Assembly (NCBI GenBank): GCA_013399895.1 | Contig: VXBA01002417.1 | Coordinates: 2,735,381 to 2,799,380 of the forward strand | Length of the DNA stretch: 64,000 nt | Direction: 5' to 3' | DNA from: Serilophus lunatus | Lineage: Eukaryota > Chordata > Aves > Passeriformes > Eurylaimidae | Made by a program: the position numbers and the translations under genes | Shown: positions 12,159 through 26,214 of the stretch, in pieces | Numbering within the stretch: the first letter of the stretch is position 1 | Layout: each line of letters begins with the position of its first letter | The notes under the pieces: generated by a model | The model's input: only the letters and a program-made list of their open reading frames with translations | What the model was told of the DNA's origin: nothing | Database searches by the model: none

Positions 12159-15100
12159 TTCTCATAATCAGGGATTGGGTTTTGTTTTTTTCCCCCCTCA
12201 TTATGACTATTCTGTTTTTAGAAAACTTTCTTATTCTAGGTATGAAGCATATTTGTTTGGGGGTTTTTTTGCCTTTTTCCTATTTTATTGAGGTTTCTTT
12301 TTTTAATGATGTATTTTAAGAGGCTTTTCATACTTTAGACGTCCATGTACCCTAAAGATCATGGTGGCAGTATTTGATTGTGCTTTTTCAATTCACTCTG
12401 CTATCGATATTTTGTTTTCTTTTTAGTGAAAACAATCAAATTAACTACAGTCATTGGAGAAATGTGTTTTGTATTGAACTGTATGTGTGTCTATTCTGTC
12501 ACTTGTTTTCACCATCAGAGTGGACCTGAGCACTATGTTTGGTAGTCTTTCACCAGTTCTCTCCTGTGTTACTCTCTCTCTGTTCTCTGTGTGTGAAGAG
12601 GATTGCTAATCTCTGTGTGTTCAGATCTGCATTAGTGCATCTGTCTGAAAAATTGAGGCTGTATGATAGGTTTGAAATGAATACAGTGCCTGGAATTAAT
12701 GAGCTGCTCATTTTTCATAGTGCTAGCACACACCAGCCTGTGGTCTCTAATATTTTTTTCTGACACTTCATGGTAATTGCTCAATCTTATTTAGATAAAG
12801 AATAGTAATTCCCATGGACACGAACCGACTGCAGAGACTTTCTCCAACTTCTTTGATTTTGATTTGGGAAATAGCACTTGGAGACTTAAAAAAAAATTTG
12901 CTTGGAGCTCTGACAAAATCCATCAGATTTAGCTGTGGGGGTGTTTTCCCCAAACATATCCACTGCCACTTTTCCTATGTTGCTGTAGTGGAGCAGCATC
13001 AATCCCCATGGTCCGGGGATGTCTCCTGACAGGGGAAGGCAGCATGAAACCTGCTTTGGTCCTGCTCTGACTCAAAGCTCTGCCCTGAATGGCCTCTGCA
13101 GACTGGTTCACTGGTGCACCAGAGGCATGAGACAGCATGGACAATATGCTGCTTCTTATGGGAATAATAGCTTCCAAAGGTGCAGTCAGAACTCATCTGT
13201 TGTAGAGTTGTTTTATGTTTTTCCTCTCAGTACTCAATGCAGAAATTATCCACCTAATAAAATCTTATCTTCCAGACGTGCACCTGGAGTTTTTCCTGCC
13301 AGGACATGGCTGGAGTCTCTCTGTATCTATTTGCCTGCACACATGTTAAAGGTCCTTTTGTGGCTACTGCAAAATTGAGTTTTAATTTAAATTCTTCTTT
13401 TTTTTTCACTCCACATTCAATTACTCACCAGGTCATTTCTGCCAGTTTTTTTTTTTTTTTTGTGATATAACACTACATCCAGTGAAGCAAATTAATTTTA
13501 ACTATTTGTCAAGGATTTCAGCCTGAGTGTTGTGAAGTGTAATTGCACTTTCTGGCAGCTCAAGCCAAATAAATGGTCATGGTTATGGGGTGATTCACAT
13601 AAAACTGTGCATTCTGTTCTTCATTGGATTCTCTCTCCTTTTTTTTTTTTTTTTTTTGAGATTTAGTTTCTGTGTAGCAAGAAAAAGGATATTCCTAAAA
13701 GTAGTAGGGAGAAAAAAAAAAAACAAAAACAGAAAAAGTTTTCCTAGCAGTATTTGTGGAATTTTCATTATTATGTTATCCCACTCTTCTAATCTGTTCT
13801 TTTTGTTAGTGGGGGGAAAAAAACCAAAAACATCTTATCTTCATATGAAAAAAGTGATAGAAAAGTCAGTTATACAAAGTGATTGGAGCTGCTTGAAGTG
13901 GATTTATTCAAAGTGTTCTCTTCAGTGAAGACAAGTCCTGTATGTAGGAACAAAGAATATAGATCATCTTTTAAGATGAAAGACTACATTTAGGAAAGCA
14001 GGGACTATGAAAATTACTTTTTTTTCATGATAGGTCGTGTGGCACCAGCTCCAGGTAGTGAGTGTAAGCTTTGGATTCACAGAAGAAAGGAAATTACAGT
14101 CCTTTAGTTTCTAGCATTCTCTCTCAAAAGACAGTCCAATCTGACTTTATTTTGGTGTGTATGTGTCCCAGGTGGATGGAATCAGATTCCTTTGAAGTAG
14201 AGTGTAACTTTGTCTGTGTCTGGACCTTATTTTTCTGAGGAGAGGCTGATGCTGCCATAGAGTGACGCTTGCTATGAGAGAATGGGGTGCGACTCCATTG
14301 ATGGCATTCCTTGTGTTCAGTTATTAAGCCAGTTTCAGTCTTACAAGATTTATTCTCTCATGGATAGGATTTGTTTAATAGGTTCATCATTTTAAATAAG
14401 GATAAGTTTCTTTAGGCTCAGTGGTATCAGCACAATTATTCTTGTCGTATCCAAGGCCAAGTATGGGCATGTTGTTTCATCTTTGTCTTTTTAAGACATA
14501 GAAGTTTTTGGAAGAGAAGCTGGAAAATTTGTCAGAGTCAAATAGGTTTTCAGGGAAATTTTTCCTATAAAGGAGGCTGGTACAACCACTGCCCATAGTA
14601 AAGGTCATGCTCCTTGACTCTTTGCAGCAGTCAACACAACAACTTCACTGTCCACTTCCAGTTTGTACAGACAGACTTTCAGAAACAATCATTTATTTAA
14701 AGTGATACCTCTTGGTCCAGACTGGCAAAAATTCTTTTTAATGGCAGGAATGTGGAAAATCTCTCACAATTTTCTGCCCTGCCAAGGCTGTGATGTGAAT
14801 TTTTTTATTAATGCTTCTGTTGGAGCTGAGGGATGGTAAGAGCAGCATCTTCTAGATGACAGAATCTCCGTCGCCCTCATTTTAATAAGCATTTTGTGTC
14901 TTCATCATTACAAGTATCAAGCATCTCACATGCTCTACAAACACTGGGCAGCACAGCCTGGGTTTTAGCTGCTATTCTTCTATAGAGTATAACAAAATAT
15001 CTTCTGGGATGATGCTTCAGAGCATAATATTTTCTGCTTGGCTGATATTTGATTCAGGTTCTCTTGGCAGTCAGTTATCTCAGTACACCAGTGGCAATCC

Positions 15101-18100
15101 TGCAGGGCTTGTATTTAGCTTTGCCACCTGTGTTTTATACCACAGGCAGTCAATCTCCCCTCACCTGGGAGGGCACACAGGCTTTTGTCTTGGCAGGTGT
15201 GTTTGGACAGGACTGATCTGGATGAAAAGAAACGTATCGCTTCTTCTGTATTCAGTTTTAACCTGCCAAGGCTGGGAATAAGTGATGGTCATGGAGGGGC
15301 TGTGGTCTCTAGTGGAAGAGGTATTTCCTTCTCTGCTTGTGGAACCCAGCATCCTCTACTTGTTCTCCTGGTCTCAAGCTAAAGCTGGCTTTTCAGCTTT
15401 CTCACGTTTTGGATGTGATTGCTGTGAAGACCATCAGACAGAAAGCCCAGAGGATTTGATCAGGATCCAACAATATTTGTTTGGTTACATTACTCAAATA
15501 CTGTTTTATTCACTGGTTTTGGTCCCACTAATTGCTCATCCGCCCCCTGACCTAAACCACATCTTAGTAGTGATTATCCACAGCTACTAGTGCTGTGTTC
15601 AGAATAGGTTGAGCCATATCCCTTGGCATTGATGAGGCTCAGTCACTGAAGGAAACACCAAGCACTAGAGATGGTGCTCCCATCAGCATTCCTGTGAATT
15701 GCATGAATATTCATGGAGAATCAGAGCAAAGTTTGGCTTACTCAGGAAAAGAAAAACTGTGAAGATCTGGGGAAAAGTGTTTATTCCTACATATAGTCTG
15801 CCCAGAACTTGTCTCCAGACAGTCACTAAAAGCTGTCATACAGTTGTAGAATGTGATTTTGTTTTTGTCTTCAGTGATAGACAGCCCATGCTCCTGGAAG
15901 ATGCATAGATATTAGAAGAGTTTGTGTCAAAGATCATTTACACATCACAGCACTTCAGTAATGATCAGAGCATTTGATACAGTAATAGGGACAGAATGGG
16001 AGGTAGATGAGTGTCCTAAAGAAATATCACACCATACTTCTCCTGTATGTGGCCTCCACTGGCTAATTAGACCTGAGTGTTCTTGTATTTCTGGGAAGAC
16101 TCCACAAATGCTATTTCCAGAATAATGATCTTTCTTACTTTACCCAAAGGTAGGCTTCTTGGTGTGTTTGTTGATTTGATTTTTTTGTTGTTCTTTTTTT
16201 AAGGGGATGGTTGGATGCAATATGTGTTGTTTTGGTTTTTTAGGTGAGCATTGGAGGGGGATTGGATTTTTTTTTTTTTTTTTAAAGTATCAACATCTCA
16301 TTCTTAAGTGCTCTAAACAGAGGGACTATTAAATATATAAAGCTAGGATACTTTTCTCATGAATTTTATGTTGTATTCATCTTGAATGTCCTATCTCCTT
16401 TTATTGTCCAGTCACTCAGTCTCTTGAGGACCTGCAGTTCTTCAAAACTGACCCTCCTCTTTACTATTCTGAATATTGGTAGTGAAGGATCGTCAGCTTT
16501 TGGTGCAGACTATTCCATTTGAGTTGAAGATTGTGCTACTGCCTTGAATAGTGTTGCTGTAACATTGCATTTTGTCATTAAGGCACAGGCTTCCACAGCA
16601 GGGGCATTTCTCAGCGGAGTTGGGTTACCTGCACTTAATCCTTTTTGACACACAAGCTACTTATTAACTGCATGCTAATTGTTATGAATGGATTTTTTCA
16701 GTCATTCAAAGATATTTTTCAAGCTTTGTTACTTATCCAGCTTCCACAATCAATCTTGCATTGACATTGGTCAAAGCCCTGTGTCTATCTTCTGTTCTTA
16801 GCAAACCTGGTGTGCTGCCTGTTTACTTTTAATGAACTTTTTGATATTTGTGCCCTGGACAGTTAATTCTCAGGCTTAGTACAGGAAATAAAAAGTATTC
16901 TCTCAATGGCATTTTTCAGTGCAAGTTTAGATTCAATTTTTTTCCCCCCTTTTTTTCCTTGGCTCTGCCTGGGACAGTCTCCTGAATGCAGTCTCTGCAA
17001 AGACACAAAAATTCTCAGGGTTGAATTGTCATATTACCTTTTCCTTTTTTTATCAACTTTCTATCTTATCATTTTTGAAATTACATCTTAATTAGCTCCA
17101 ATGTTGTCCTAAAGCAGGACGTAACTGTATTATTGTGTCTCACTTACATCCCAACTCCTTCTTGGCATAAAAGTTCTTGCACCAGGGAAGGAATCCAAGA
17201 GCACACAAGAAAACTCCCACAGTAGCAGAGGGGTTTTGTAAATAAAAAAAGGACTTTTTGTTGTGAGATCACTGATCATGTAAACTTATCTTTTTCAGGC
17301 AGAATGCTGAGGGACTCTTCCTCTATGTCGAATAAAATTATTATGCTGCTTGTAAAACAGTAACGTTTGTATTTTGTTAACAGGGTTTTGAAGATAGAAT
17401 AAAATAATGGTGGGGCTATAAAGATGTAATATATAGATAACTAGGTTGCTGCAAATATAAAACACACAATTTTGTAGTGAATATTTTACAAAAGCATTTA
17501 TATCCCCAGATACAACAATAATGAAATAGCAGTAAAGATCCCAAGAAAGCAAACAAAACCAAAAGCCTCACAAGATTTTTTTTTTCTGAAGTGTGGAATT
17601 AAATGCTGCATATTTTATGGGATTAGACACACACTTTTCCTTGAACCTTTGACCTCCATATGGACTGTGTTGGCTCCATTTTGTTTTTTACTTGGTAGCC
17701 ACTGGAACTATTCTTTGTAATGTTATTTTCACAAAAACTGAACTTGTCCTGCTTCTGTAAATCCAGTGTGGACTTCAATAAGAGACAAATGTCCAGAGAG
17801 ACACAGACATTTGAATAGCACAGCCTTCTCAGAGATCAGGAGAGATGTTCCCTCAATCCTCTGATTCCAGCACTGGCTGAGTAGGTTTTTTTGTTGGCGG
17901 CTAAAACCAGAGACTTGTTTTCTTTCTAAGATGCTGTAAGTGGAAAAAGAACAGAATGGAGTTATCTTTTACAACCAAAACATCTGCACCTTTCTGATCC
18001 CATGCGTGTTCTAAGCAACTGTTGGCTACAGCAATTATTAACAGTCCTTTACAAGTTTTGCTACAATTTTTGGGCTCCAGAGGTGTCCTCAGTGTTCACA

Positions 18101-21100
18101 GGAGCTTGTCTTCTGCCTTTCTTCCAGGGAAGAGGTATAAAGGAGACATATAGTTGTAGCCTGCTCATTTCAGTAAAGTTGTTCGTGAACTTGAGGCTTC
18201 AGGTGCACACACTTAGAAACTGCCTTCAGTGGCAATAAAATATCTGGTTAATATTCCAGTGTTTGATAACATCAGCTATTTATATATGCATGATATATGC
18301 ATGACCTTTTTAAACTTTGCACTGGTACTTTGTCGTTGTATTTTTAAATTTCAATGTCTTTATCATTTAGCAAGTGGTTATCTTCTTAAGTGGAGATATG
18401 TCTTTGAAAATATATGGTACATAAGATTGTTAACCAAGTTTGCTTCATTTAGACTAATTGACAACAAATTTGCCACATATTTCAGATACTAATTTATAAA
18501 TGCAAATACTTCATTCTCACTTCATTAAAACCCCCTTCACTAAAACACTAAAGTCAACTGAAGAAAATGAAGAGGAAACTTTATTTTTTTTTTTTTTTTA
18601 CCAACAGCTCTTTTAGTCCTATCATTAAAGTCAGTTCTTCTGCCTCCTGAAGACTTTTCCTGAGACACAGATCAACATTGCAGAATACTTTAAAAGGTCT
18701 GTGTCTTCTTTTGAAAGTACTTTTGGAATGAAGGGGACATAAAAACTATAAACTCCAAAATATGGTTTGTTTACATCCAACACCATAACTGGTGCCGTGT
18801 TTAGATATAAAAAATGAAGTGCTTCAGCAATTACAGACCAAAATCCATCCCAAACAGAGATTTATCAGTAGCTAAAACCATAAGGGAACAGTAAGTTTTC
18901 AGCAATGAGCCTGCACAGTGTTAGGAATGCACTGTACTTTCTCTGCTCACATAGATCTGAATCCGCAGGGCATCAGAGAAGGGACCTGTAGGGAATTGGC
19001 ACAGCCTCTGTCAGTATTTACAGGGACTGAAGCACACATACTGCCTGCTATATATTTTGGGGAAGCAGCGGGAAGAAAAAATCTGCTTAAATGCAATGAA
19101 AAGAGTAGTAGACTATAAACACAAATATTGTGAGTTGTGATCCAGCTTGTGGCCTCTACTATTCCGTGTATTTTGCAACTCATATTTTGATCTAATGCTT
19201 TGTACTGCTGCAGGGAAGTGGGTAAATAAGGATCATGCTTTTCAGAAATTAATAAGAAATTGCACTAACTGAAGTAAATCTGAAATCAGAAGCTACGTAT
19301 TCAATAAAATGAAAGCCAGTTGCCACAGCACTTGAAGCTCTTGCCTGGTCTGGTTTCTGTGTGGGACTGGAGTCCTGTGACAGAGACACACCAAAAAGTT
19401 TGTGTGTGTCAGAAGAAAATCAAGGGCTTGTTCTTAGTACTGTATCAGGAACCCTTAAAAAGAGATGAATTGTAGGTCTGCAGAAGTTGATAGAACCGTG
19501 ATTATTATTCCCACTGTGATGAACATGACAAATGAAAATCACCATCTGATTTGGGGGTTTAATATAGGATTGCTTTCTTCAGTTTTTAACTTCTTTGATT
19601 GGCAGAAGCAATGACTGGCTCAAGAAGTATTATCTCTTATTTGTAGGAATATTTTTGTGTTCTCAGTCCACATAATATATATTGTGGATTTCTACTTAGA
19701 ATGAAGCAAATTTGATTTAAACTTTCTTTTGAATTCAGCATTCGAGTAGAACTGGAAATGCTGAATACCTATGGACTGTGTCAGCATTATGAAGTAAATA
19801 AAATGTAAGAACAAATCCTATTCTTTTCACTATTTGTTAGTTGAGTTCAGTAAAATAAAATCTTTTATTTGCTTTCAAATTTTAATGATAGCTTGAGTGA
19901 AGCATTTATTCTGAAACTGAAAAATTACATGTAACAAATGCTTTAACCTGGGAAAATCACTTTTGCTGAAGCCAGACTTAAGCTATATAAATTTCTTCAT
20001 TCTGGAAAAAATGGGGGTTAATAACTGTAAGTAGTTAGATGAGAAAGACAGAATGTGCACAAGGGTTGATTTGCTGCCTGGGTTTTATCAACATGTGGCC
20101 AAACAGCTGCTGTTCAGTGTTGTGGCTTTGACATTCACCATGACAGTTCTGAGCTGATGGTAAAGTTTGGATAGTCTTTGCATGTATAATGATGTAACAT
20201 TTCTGTCACACTATATAAGCAAAAGTAATGAGCTAGCTGACTGAGGTGTGTGTGGGGATATGTGCCACAATTTGCAGTTCCAGGGACTCTTGCTCTTTTT
20301 GTCACTTTTGGACTTGCTTGCATTTGTTATTTTACTTAAGTGTATGATTCCATTTTTAAATATCAGGGAGTATTTTTATATTTATATATAAGGATATAAG
20401 TATGATGTGTTTTAAATATTAGTGCCATTTCTAGCTGTCATATGTCATATTTGTATCTTAGAGGATACATTTTTTAGTCATTGAGTCTGTTGGACTGGTT
20501 GCACAATTCAGATTTGTTTTAAACAGTCATAACTACTGCATTAGCTTCAGAAACAAACCCATTGGGAAGAGGCAACTCGAGTACAATGAAGTAGTGAAAA
20601 AGCAATTTATAAAGTCTGTGAATGCAATATAATCCATGTTCTGTGTCCTTCCAAATTGAGCACATTTTGATTTTTTGAATTTTTTTTATCCTCTTGAAAA
20701 CATATACTTGGAGAGACAATTAGTCTTTCATAAGGACAAAAAGTATTATAAGCAAAAATTATTGCTGCAATGAAAGACAAAACAGGCCTTGTAGAGGGGA
20801 CCTGGAGGAGAGTGCAATGCATATTCGTGTCTGTCCTTTGTATTTCTTTGCAAGTGTTGGGACAAATACTTTTTACTGTTCCATGAGAGGAGCAGTGATT
20901 TAGGAGTAAAGGCAATATGTTGGTAGTCAGGAGACCACGGTTTTCCTGAGATTTTCAGGATGATATTTAGCAAGTAATCTTGTCTTTTCCCTTCTAGATG
21001 TAGAATAACAGTATTTCCACATGGTGTAGGGATGCAGACGTTTAAAACCTGGGGATACACAAGGTAGGAGTGGCAGCACAGGGTACTCAGGCTTTCTGTG

Positions 21101-23798
21101 GTTGAGAAGAGGTGGGATTATGGCCTCATGTCTTCCTGAAGTGGCTGGTTTTGGAAAGGGCTGGAAGCTTTCTGAAAGCAAAGATCAAGTTCAGCAAATA
21201 TAAGCTTATTCAGTTTGAGCCATATTTTTGGAGGTAACAGATGTTTGAGTGATTTATGAGACTTGTAATGGAATCCATGGTATTATTCCACTTTAAAATA
21301 ATGCCCAATTAGACCAATAACAGCACTATAGTGATGATGATAGAAATAGATAAAGAACAACAAAAAAAGCAGTGTCCTGATGTCTGATTGAAAATGAAGA
21401 GAAAAACAATTTACACATAAATCTCAAGCCATGTTTTATTTTTATTTATTTCATTACTGGAAATAAGCCAGATTTTTTTTTTTTTCAGTGCATCAACAAT
21501 GTTGATATTTTCAGTCTAGGCCATTGTCTGCTTGTTGTTCAGGTCACACATAATTCATAACAGTCTTCTCCTCGAAGGTTACTATTTTGATGTTGAAAAA
21601 ATGTAATAAATAGATGGAAAAAGAAAAGGACAAAGAGAAGAAAGAGAGGATGAGGCAATGATTACATGGTATACACTTGTTATAGTCACTTGGCAGTGTT
21701 TGTAGACAGGAAGGGTTTTATTTGTTTGTTTTGTTCAAAATATAATATGAGGCAAATGACTTTTGGAGGTGCTGTGCAGTGATTTCAGTGTCTTGCAGAA
21801 GTTCCCGCATCCTGATGGCATCAGGTGATGGCAATGATCCCTCTGTTAGGGGAAGAAAAAGACGAGGAAAACAGCTTAATGTTCTTAATATAAGAAGTAA
21901 TTTCTTTTTCTTCCCTTAGCAAACCCAAAAAAGAGACTTTCTCATCGAGTAATGTACAAGAAATGATATTATGTGGAACAGTGAGGTGTATGTTTGCTAA
22001 CTGTGCAGGTTGTATTTTTTAGTATTAAAGGTATTTTTAAATTTTCTATTGTTCTCCAAGTCATCATTCTCAAGCTGGATTGAAATTGGACTCCATATGC
22101 AGATTTTAATTATATTATAAGCAAGTTCTATAATAAAATTTATTTTGGCAATGTAGAGTTTGTTTTTTGGGGGGGGAGGGGATTGTTCTTTGTTCTGTCT
22201 GTTTGGGTTTTTTATAAATGGTTATGTCTTCTCCTTTTCCCCTAAGATGTTTGAGATGAAGATCAAGATTTTTGTGACTCATATATCTATACATCAGAAT
22301 TAATTACTCTATGGCCAGTATTACCTTCTGATTAAAACTGAATGTAGTGATGCCCTTTGGAGAAAGGAAATGGATTGATTTATGGCACTGGGTCGTGTCA
22401 TGTCCTGCATGTTCATATTGCCCAGATCATATATTCCTAATAGCAATTATAGTGGACTCCAAATGAAATTATCCTACAAAATTACGACCTGCATTTTACC
22501 TACAAGAAACTACAGCATACTTTGGATCCTGTGAATCACTGATCCCTGTTACCTTCTAAAAAATATGGAGTATGAATTTCCTTTGTCCCCTAACGCATTT
22601 TTAAGGGTTGTCAAAGATAATTCACTTCTACATTATCCCCCCCAGAAGTGTTCCTTAAAACACCACTGCTTCCCTCTGGCATTAAACTGTTCAAACTTTC
22701 TCTGGAATTAATTTTCCTTAAGTACTCTTTATTTGGAAAGCAACTCCATACATTTATTGACATATCTTTAAAATTGTAATAATTTACTGCTTAGCATCTT
22801 TATAGGAAACCCTTTAAGTGACTTTATTTTTGTTAGATGGTGGTTTATGGAGTTCATAATCCATGCAGGGCAGTCCTAGGGAGGTGGGAGGTTGTACATC
22901 TCTGGGTTTGATGGAAGGTGTTTAAATGAGGTGAATGTCACAGCCTAATGCAGCCACGTGCAGCTCTCTCAGGCCACGTGCTCGATGGGAGGCCTAGTGC
23001 TGTTGAATTATGCTTTAATTTTAACAGTGGGTGACTTAACTGCTTTGAAGTAAATAACTGAGTTTGATTTACAGTTTCTGCAGATTTATAAGAAGCTTTT
23101 GAATGTGCAGCTAAAAAACAATAAATAAGGCTGTTATAGCTATGTACCCATATAAATCTGTCTTTATTGTTCAGCATGTGTGCGGGCTACTGGGACCCCA
23201 TTGCAAGTTTACAATCACTGGGCAACATTGGAAACTTGGTAATGCAGAAATTAGAGATGTTATGGTTTTCAACTATTCTTATTTCTTTCTACCATGAGAT
23301 TATGTCAGGAAATTCACTCTGTGAAAGTTTTGGCAGTCACGATTAAAATATGGGGTCATTCATAAGGCTCTTATTTCATTGTTTCGCACTTTTCCCTTAC
23401 GCCTTTGATCTGCTGACAACACAGACAGCTCTATGATGCAAGACCCAGTAATTGCAACTTTCATTCTTCTTACTTGTTCCTGAAACTTGACACATTTCCT
23501 GACAGAATCATTCTATAACACAGGTAAAAGTAGAAATCTGCTAAAGAATTCAGGACCAGAATTTGCTACCCTGCTGCAAAATTCTTGGGAAAGACACAAG
23601 TTTGTCTGTGGTCCACCATTATCACGTTTCCTCTGAGTGCTCTGTTAACACAGGGATTTATTAGAAGTGGAAGATGCGATTTTTTTGTTGTTCTGTAGAT
23701 CACAGGATTCCCAAAGGGAGGAGAAAGTTTGTTGTTAAACCCACATTTCTACATTTCTCTCAGTACCTGCTCAATATTCAACTTCAGCCAATGTAGAC

Positions 23799-23990
23799 TC
23801 AGAATCACACAGTTCATCTTGTTCCAACTCCCTACCAGGACACCTCCCACTGTCCCAGGTTGCTCCAAGCCCCATCCAACCTGTCCTTGAACACTTTCAG
23901 GGATGGGGCAGCCACAGCTTCTCTGAGCAAACTGTTCCAGGGCCTCCCCAAATACCCAGATGTGTTCTCTTCTGTACCTAGCTGGAAGCC
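23799..23990 (-). mobile_element. CR1 LINE fragment, diverged
   Basis: The + strand carries the reverse complement of a CR1 3' end. It begins tcagaatcacacagttcat, then 'cttgttccaactccctacca', 'aggttgctccaagccccatc', 'aacactttcagggatggggc', and ends in 'ctggaagccaaatgc'. The tail repeats are degraded and the right-hand part is shorter than in the copy at 408-690. The element lies on the minus strand, with its 3' end to the left. Confidence 0.88.
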
Positions 23991-25217
23991 AAATGCCTGG
24001 ATCTATTGATTGACTGGATAGACCACATCTCTGAAAGACTTTGTGTCTTTCTGAGCTATCAGGATGCTTTCATTAAGTATTCATAATATTTAGATTAGGC
24101 TTATATTTTTGAAAATTCTTTAGCTTGTGGAAACTGCTGTTGTCTCAGAATTCACGTTTATAGGTTTTTAACACAGTATCTTCTAATATGGTGTAGGGTT
24201 GGAAGTAAGCCAACGATATTTTTGTCAGTAACCCAATTTATTGAAATTTAAATTATGTTACTCAGCAAAGAAGAGGGAAAGCTTTATTTTCTTTTGAGAA
24301 ACTTGAAGTCTGGATGCTTTAAAATGCTTATTTAAATTTAGTACGTTTTAGGTTTTGCACTGTACTTTTAACAAGCAGTATCCAAGAAGGCTGATTTAAT
24401 TCACAGGAATCAGATGTTTGAGGATGAGTAATTTGAAAAAGATGGATGGATATTTTTCATTTGATTTTTAATTTTTCAACATATACAATAATCACTCTCG
24501 ACATGGCTGTTAAAAGTTTAGACACTAGTGTGTCTAACTTATTGAATGGTGACATCTTTAATAAAAATCATAGTTTGTAAATGGCCTTGCAGACATAATT
24601 ATGGCAAATTACTGTCAGCAGAAGGGACGCAGAGAAATCTATGCCAACTTTACTTTCCCAAGCCACAGTGTCAGTATAAGGTTGTCTGGGCTGCTAATTA
24701 GGAACATTACTCTCAGAAGAGAGGCATAGGCAGTGCTGCTGCAAGATTTCACAGCTTGTCATTTATGTGTGTTTTAACTACTATTTACCTGGTCTCACCA
24801 TTACTGGCTATTGGAGAAAAAGACAGGCTTACTGCACCTTGTCATGTCCAAAACTTGGCTTTTTACTCAGGTAGAAGCAAAAAGTCATTTGATGTTTTTC
24901 TTTGTATTAAAATTTGTTCATTCCTTTATATATACATAATTTTATCTCCTCTTTTCTAAACAGATAGAGTAAATTAAACTGACTAAGCCTGGCCATGCCT
25001 GGCACTGCATGTTATACAACTCACAAAAATTCACCTGCTAAAATCTCAGGTTTCTGTCAAAGAATAAAAGCAGTGTTCTAGTCATGGCAAAGTAAAACGG
25101 ATATATGTGAGAAAAAAGAGAAACCCCGAAGACTGAGAAAACATAGGGAAAGGCAAGATGTATCAAACATCTTGTCCTATTTTTAATGTTATTTGATTTT
25201 TTATAATTTTGATTTCC

Positions 25218-25233
25218 ATATATATATATATAC
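25218..25233. repeat. Short (TA)n microsatellite
   Basis: About eight uninterrupted TA units lie beside a poly-T stretch in the long intron. Confidence 0.85.
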
Positions 25234-26087
25234 ACATTTTTTTTTACCTTTGTTTCTGTTTCCCCTCTTTTGACACAGCAGGAAACAAGAGATCCTTCCT
25301 TAGTCAAGATAGAGTGAAGCAACTCTTCCTTCCTCCTGGGCTGGTTTGTGAGATAGTCCTGGAGGCAAATGGTTACTGATATCCCAGGTTGCAGAATAAA
25401 CAAGTGTGATTATGGCAGGGAGCCCTGCAGGTCTCTTGTCCTGGCACTGGGGAAAGGGAGCCAGGAGGTGACTGTTCCTGACGCCAGACACCTGAGCAGC
25501 ACCACCCTGTGTTTACTGTGCTGACACTTTCCCTGTGTTGGGATGCTCGTTACTGAAACTTTAAGCTCTTGAAACTTTTATTACAACTTCTCCAAAACAT
25601 TTATTCCCTGAGCATATGGCCAGCATAGTGAACTGTTGCTCCCTCCTCAAAACCACCCACTGTCTGGAATAGAATAAATTAAACAAGTGGCTGTTAACAG
25701 ACCTGACTATCTGTGACAGTGCTGAGCTGCACTTTGTGAAAAGGTACACCTGCCACTTTTTAAACCACTTGCCCTTCTCTCACCTCCCCTTAAGCAAGCC
25801 CAGAATACAGAATGCAATTCCTCTGTGGAAGTTTGGAGGTTGCATTCATTCAAAAGAAAGATATATGGGTTACGGAAGAAAAAGTAGTCAATCAAAATAA
25901 TTCTTCCTTTAAGGTCAATTTTTGCACAAGAAAAAAATCCCAACATTTTTGCATAAAAAATAAAGACTGTCTTAAGCATTTTAAAATATATGTTGTAAAT
26001 GTACATTAATTGGGGGAAAATGCAAGAAATAAATATTGATTTATATAAATATATAGATATTTTCTAAATATATTTTATATATATGTT

Positions 26088-26214
26088 TAAGGACAGGTTG
26101 GATTGGGCTCTGAGCAATCTGGTCTAATAAAAGGTGTCCCTGCCCGTGGCAGGAGGATGAAATGAGATTATCTTTAAGGTCCCTTCAAAACCAAACCTGT
26201 CTGGAATTATAATA
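26088..26214 (+). mobile_element. CR1 LINE, very short 3' end
   Basis: The + strand reads as a CR1 3' terminus: 'ggacaggttggattgggctc', 'tgagcaatctggtctaataa', 'aaggtgtccctgcccgtggc', 'tctttaaggtcccttcaaaa'. The ATTCTATG tail has decayed to 'ggaattataatacag'. It is truncated to about 125 bases and lies immediately downstream of a TA-rich tract (26035-26085), a plausible insertion site. Confidence 0.9.

Noticed and set aside
15009..15590. Cluster of overlapping open frames of 63-102 codons
   Set aside because: Different frames and strands, no recognisable domain, and no splice-site pattern joining them to the LRP1B frame.
20607..21181. Three overlapping minus strand open frames of 84-104 codons
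   Set aside because: They lie in different frames, share no domain and sit in ordinary AT-rich intron.
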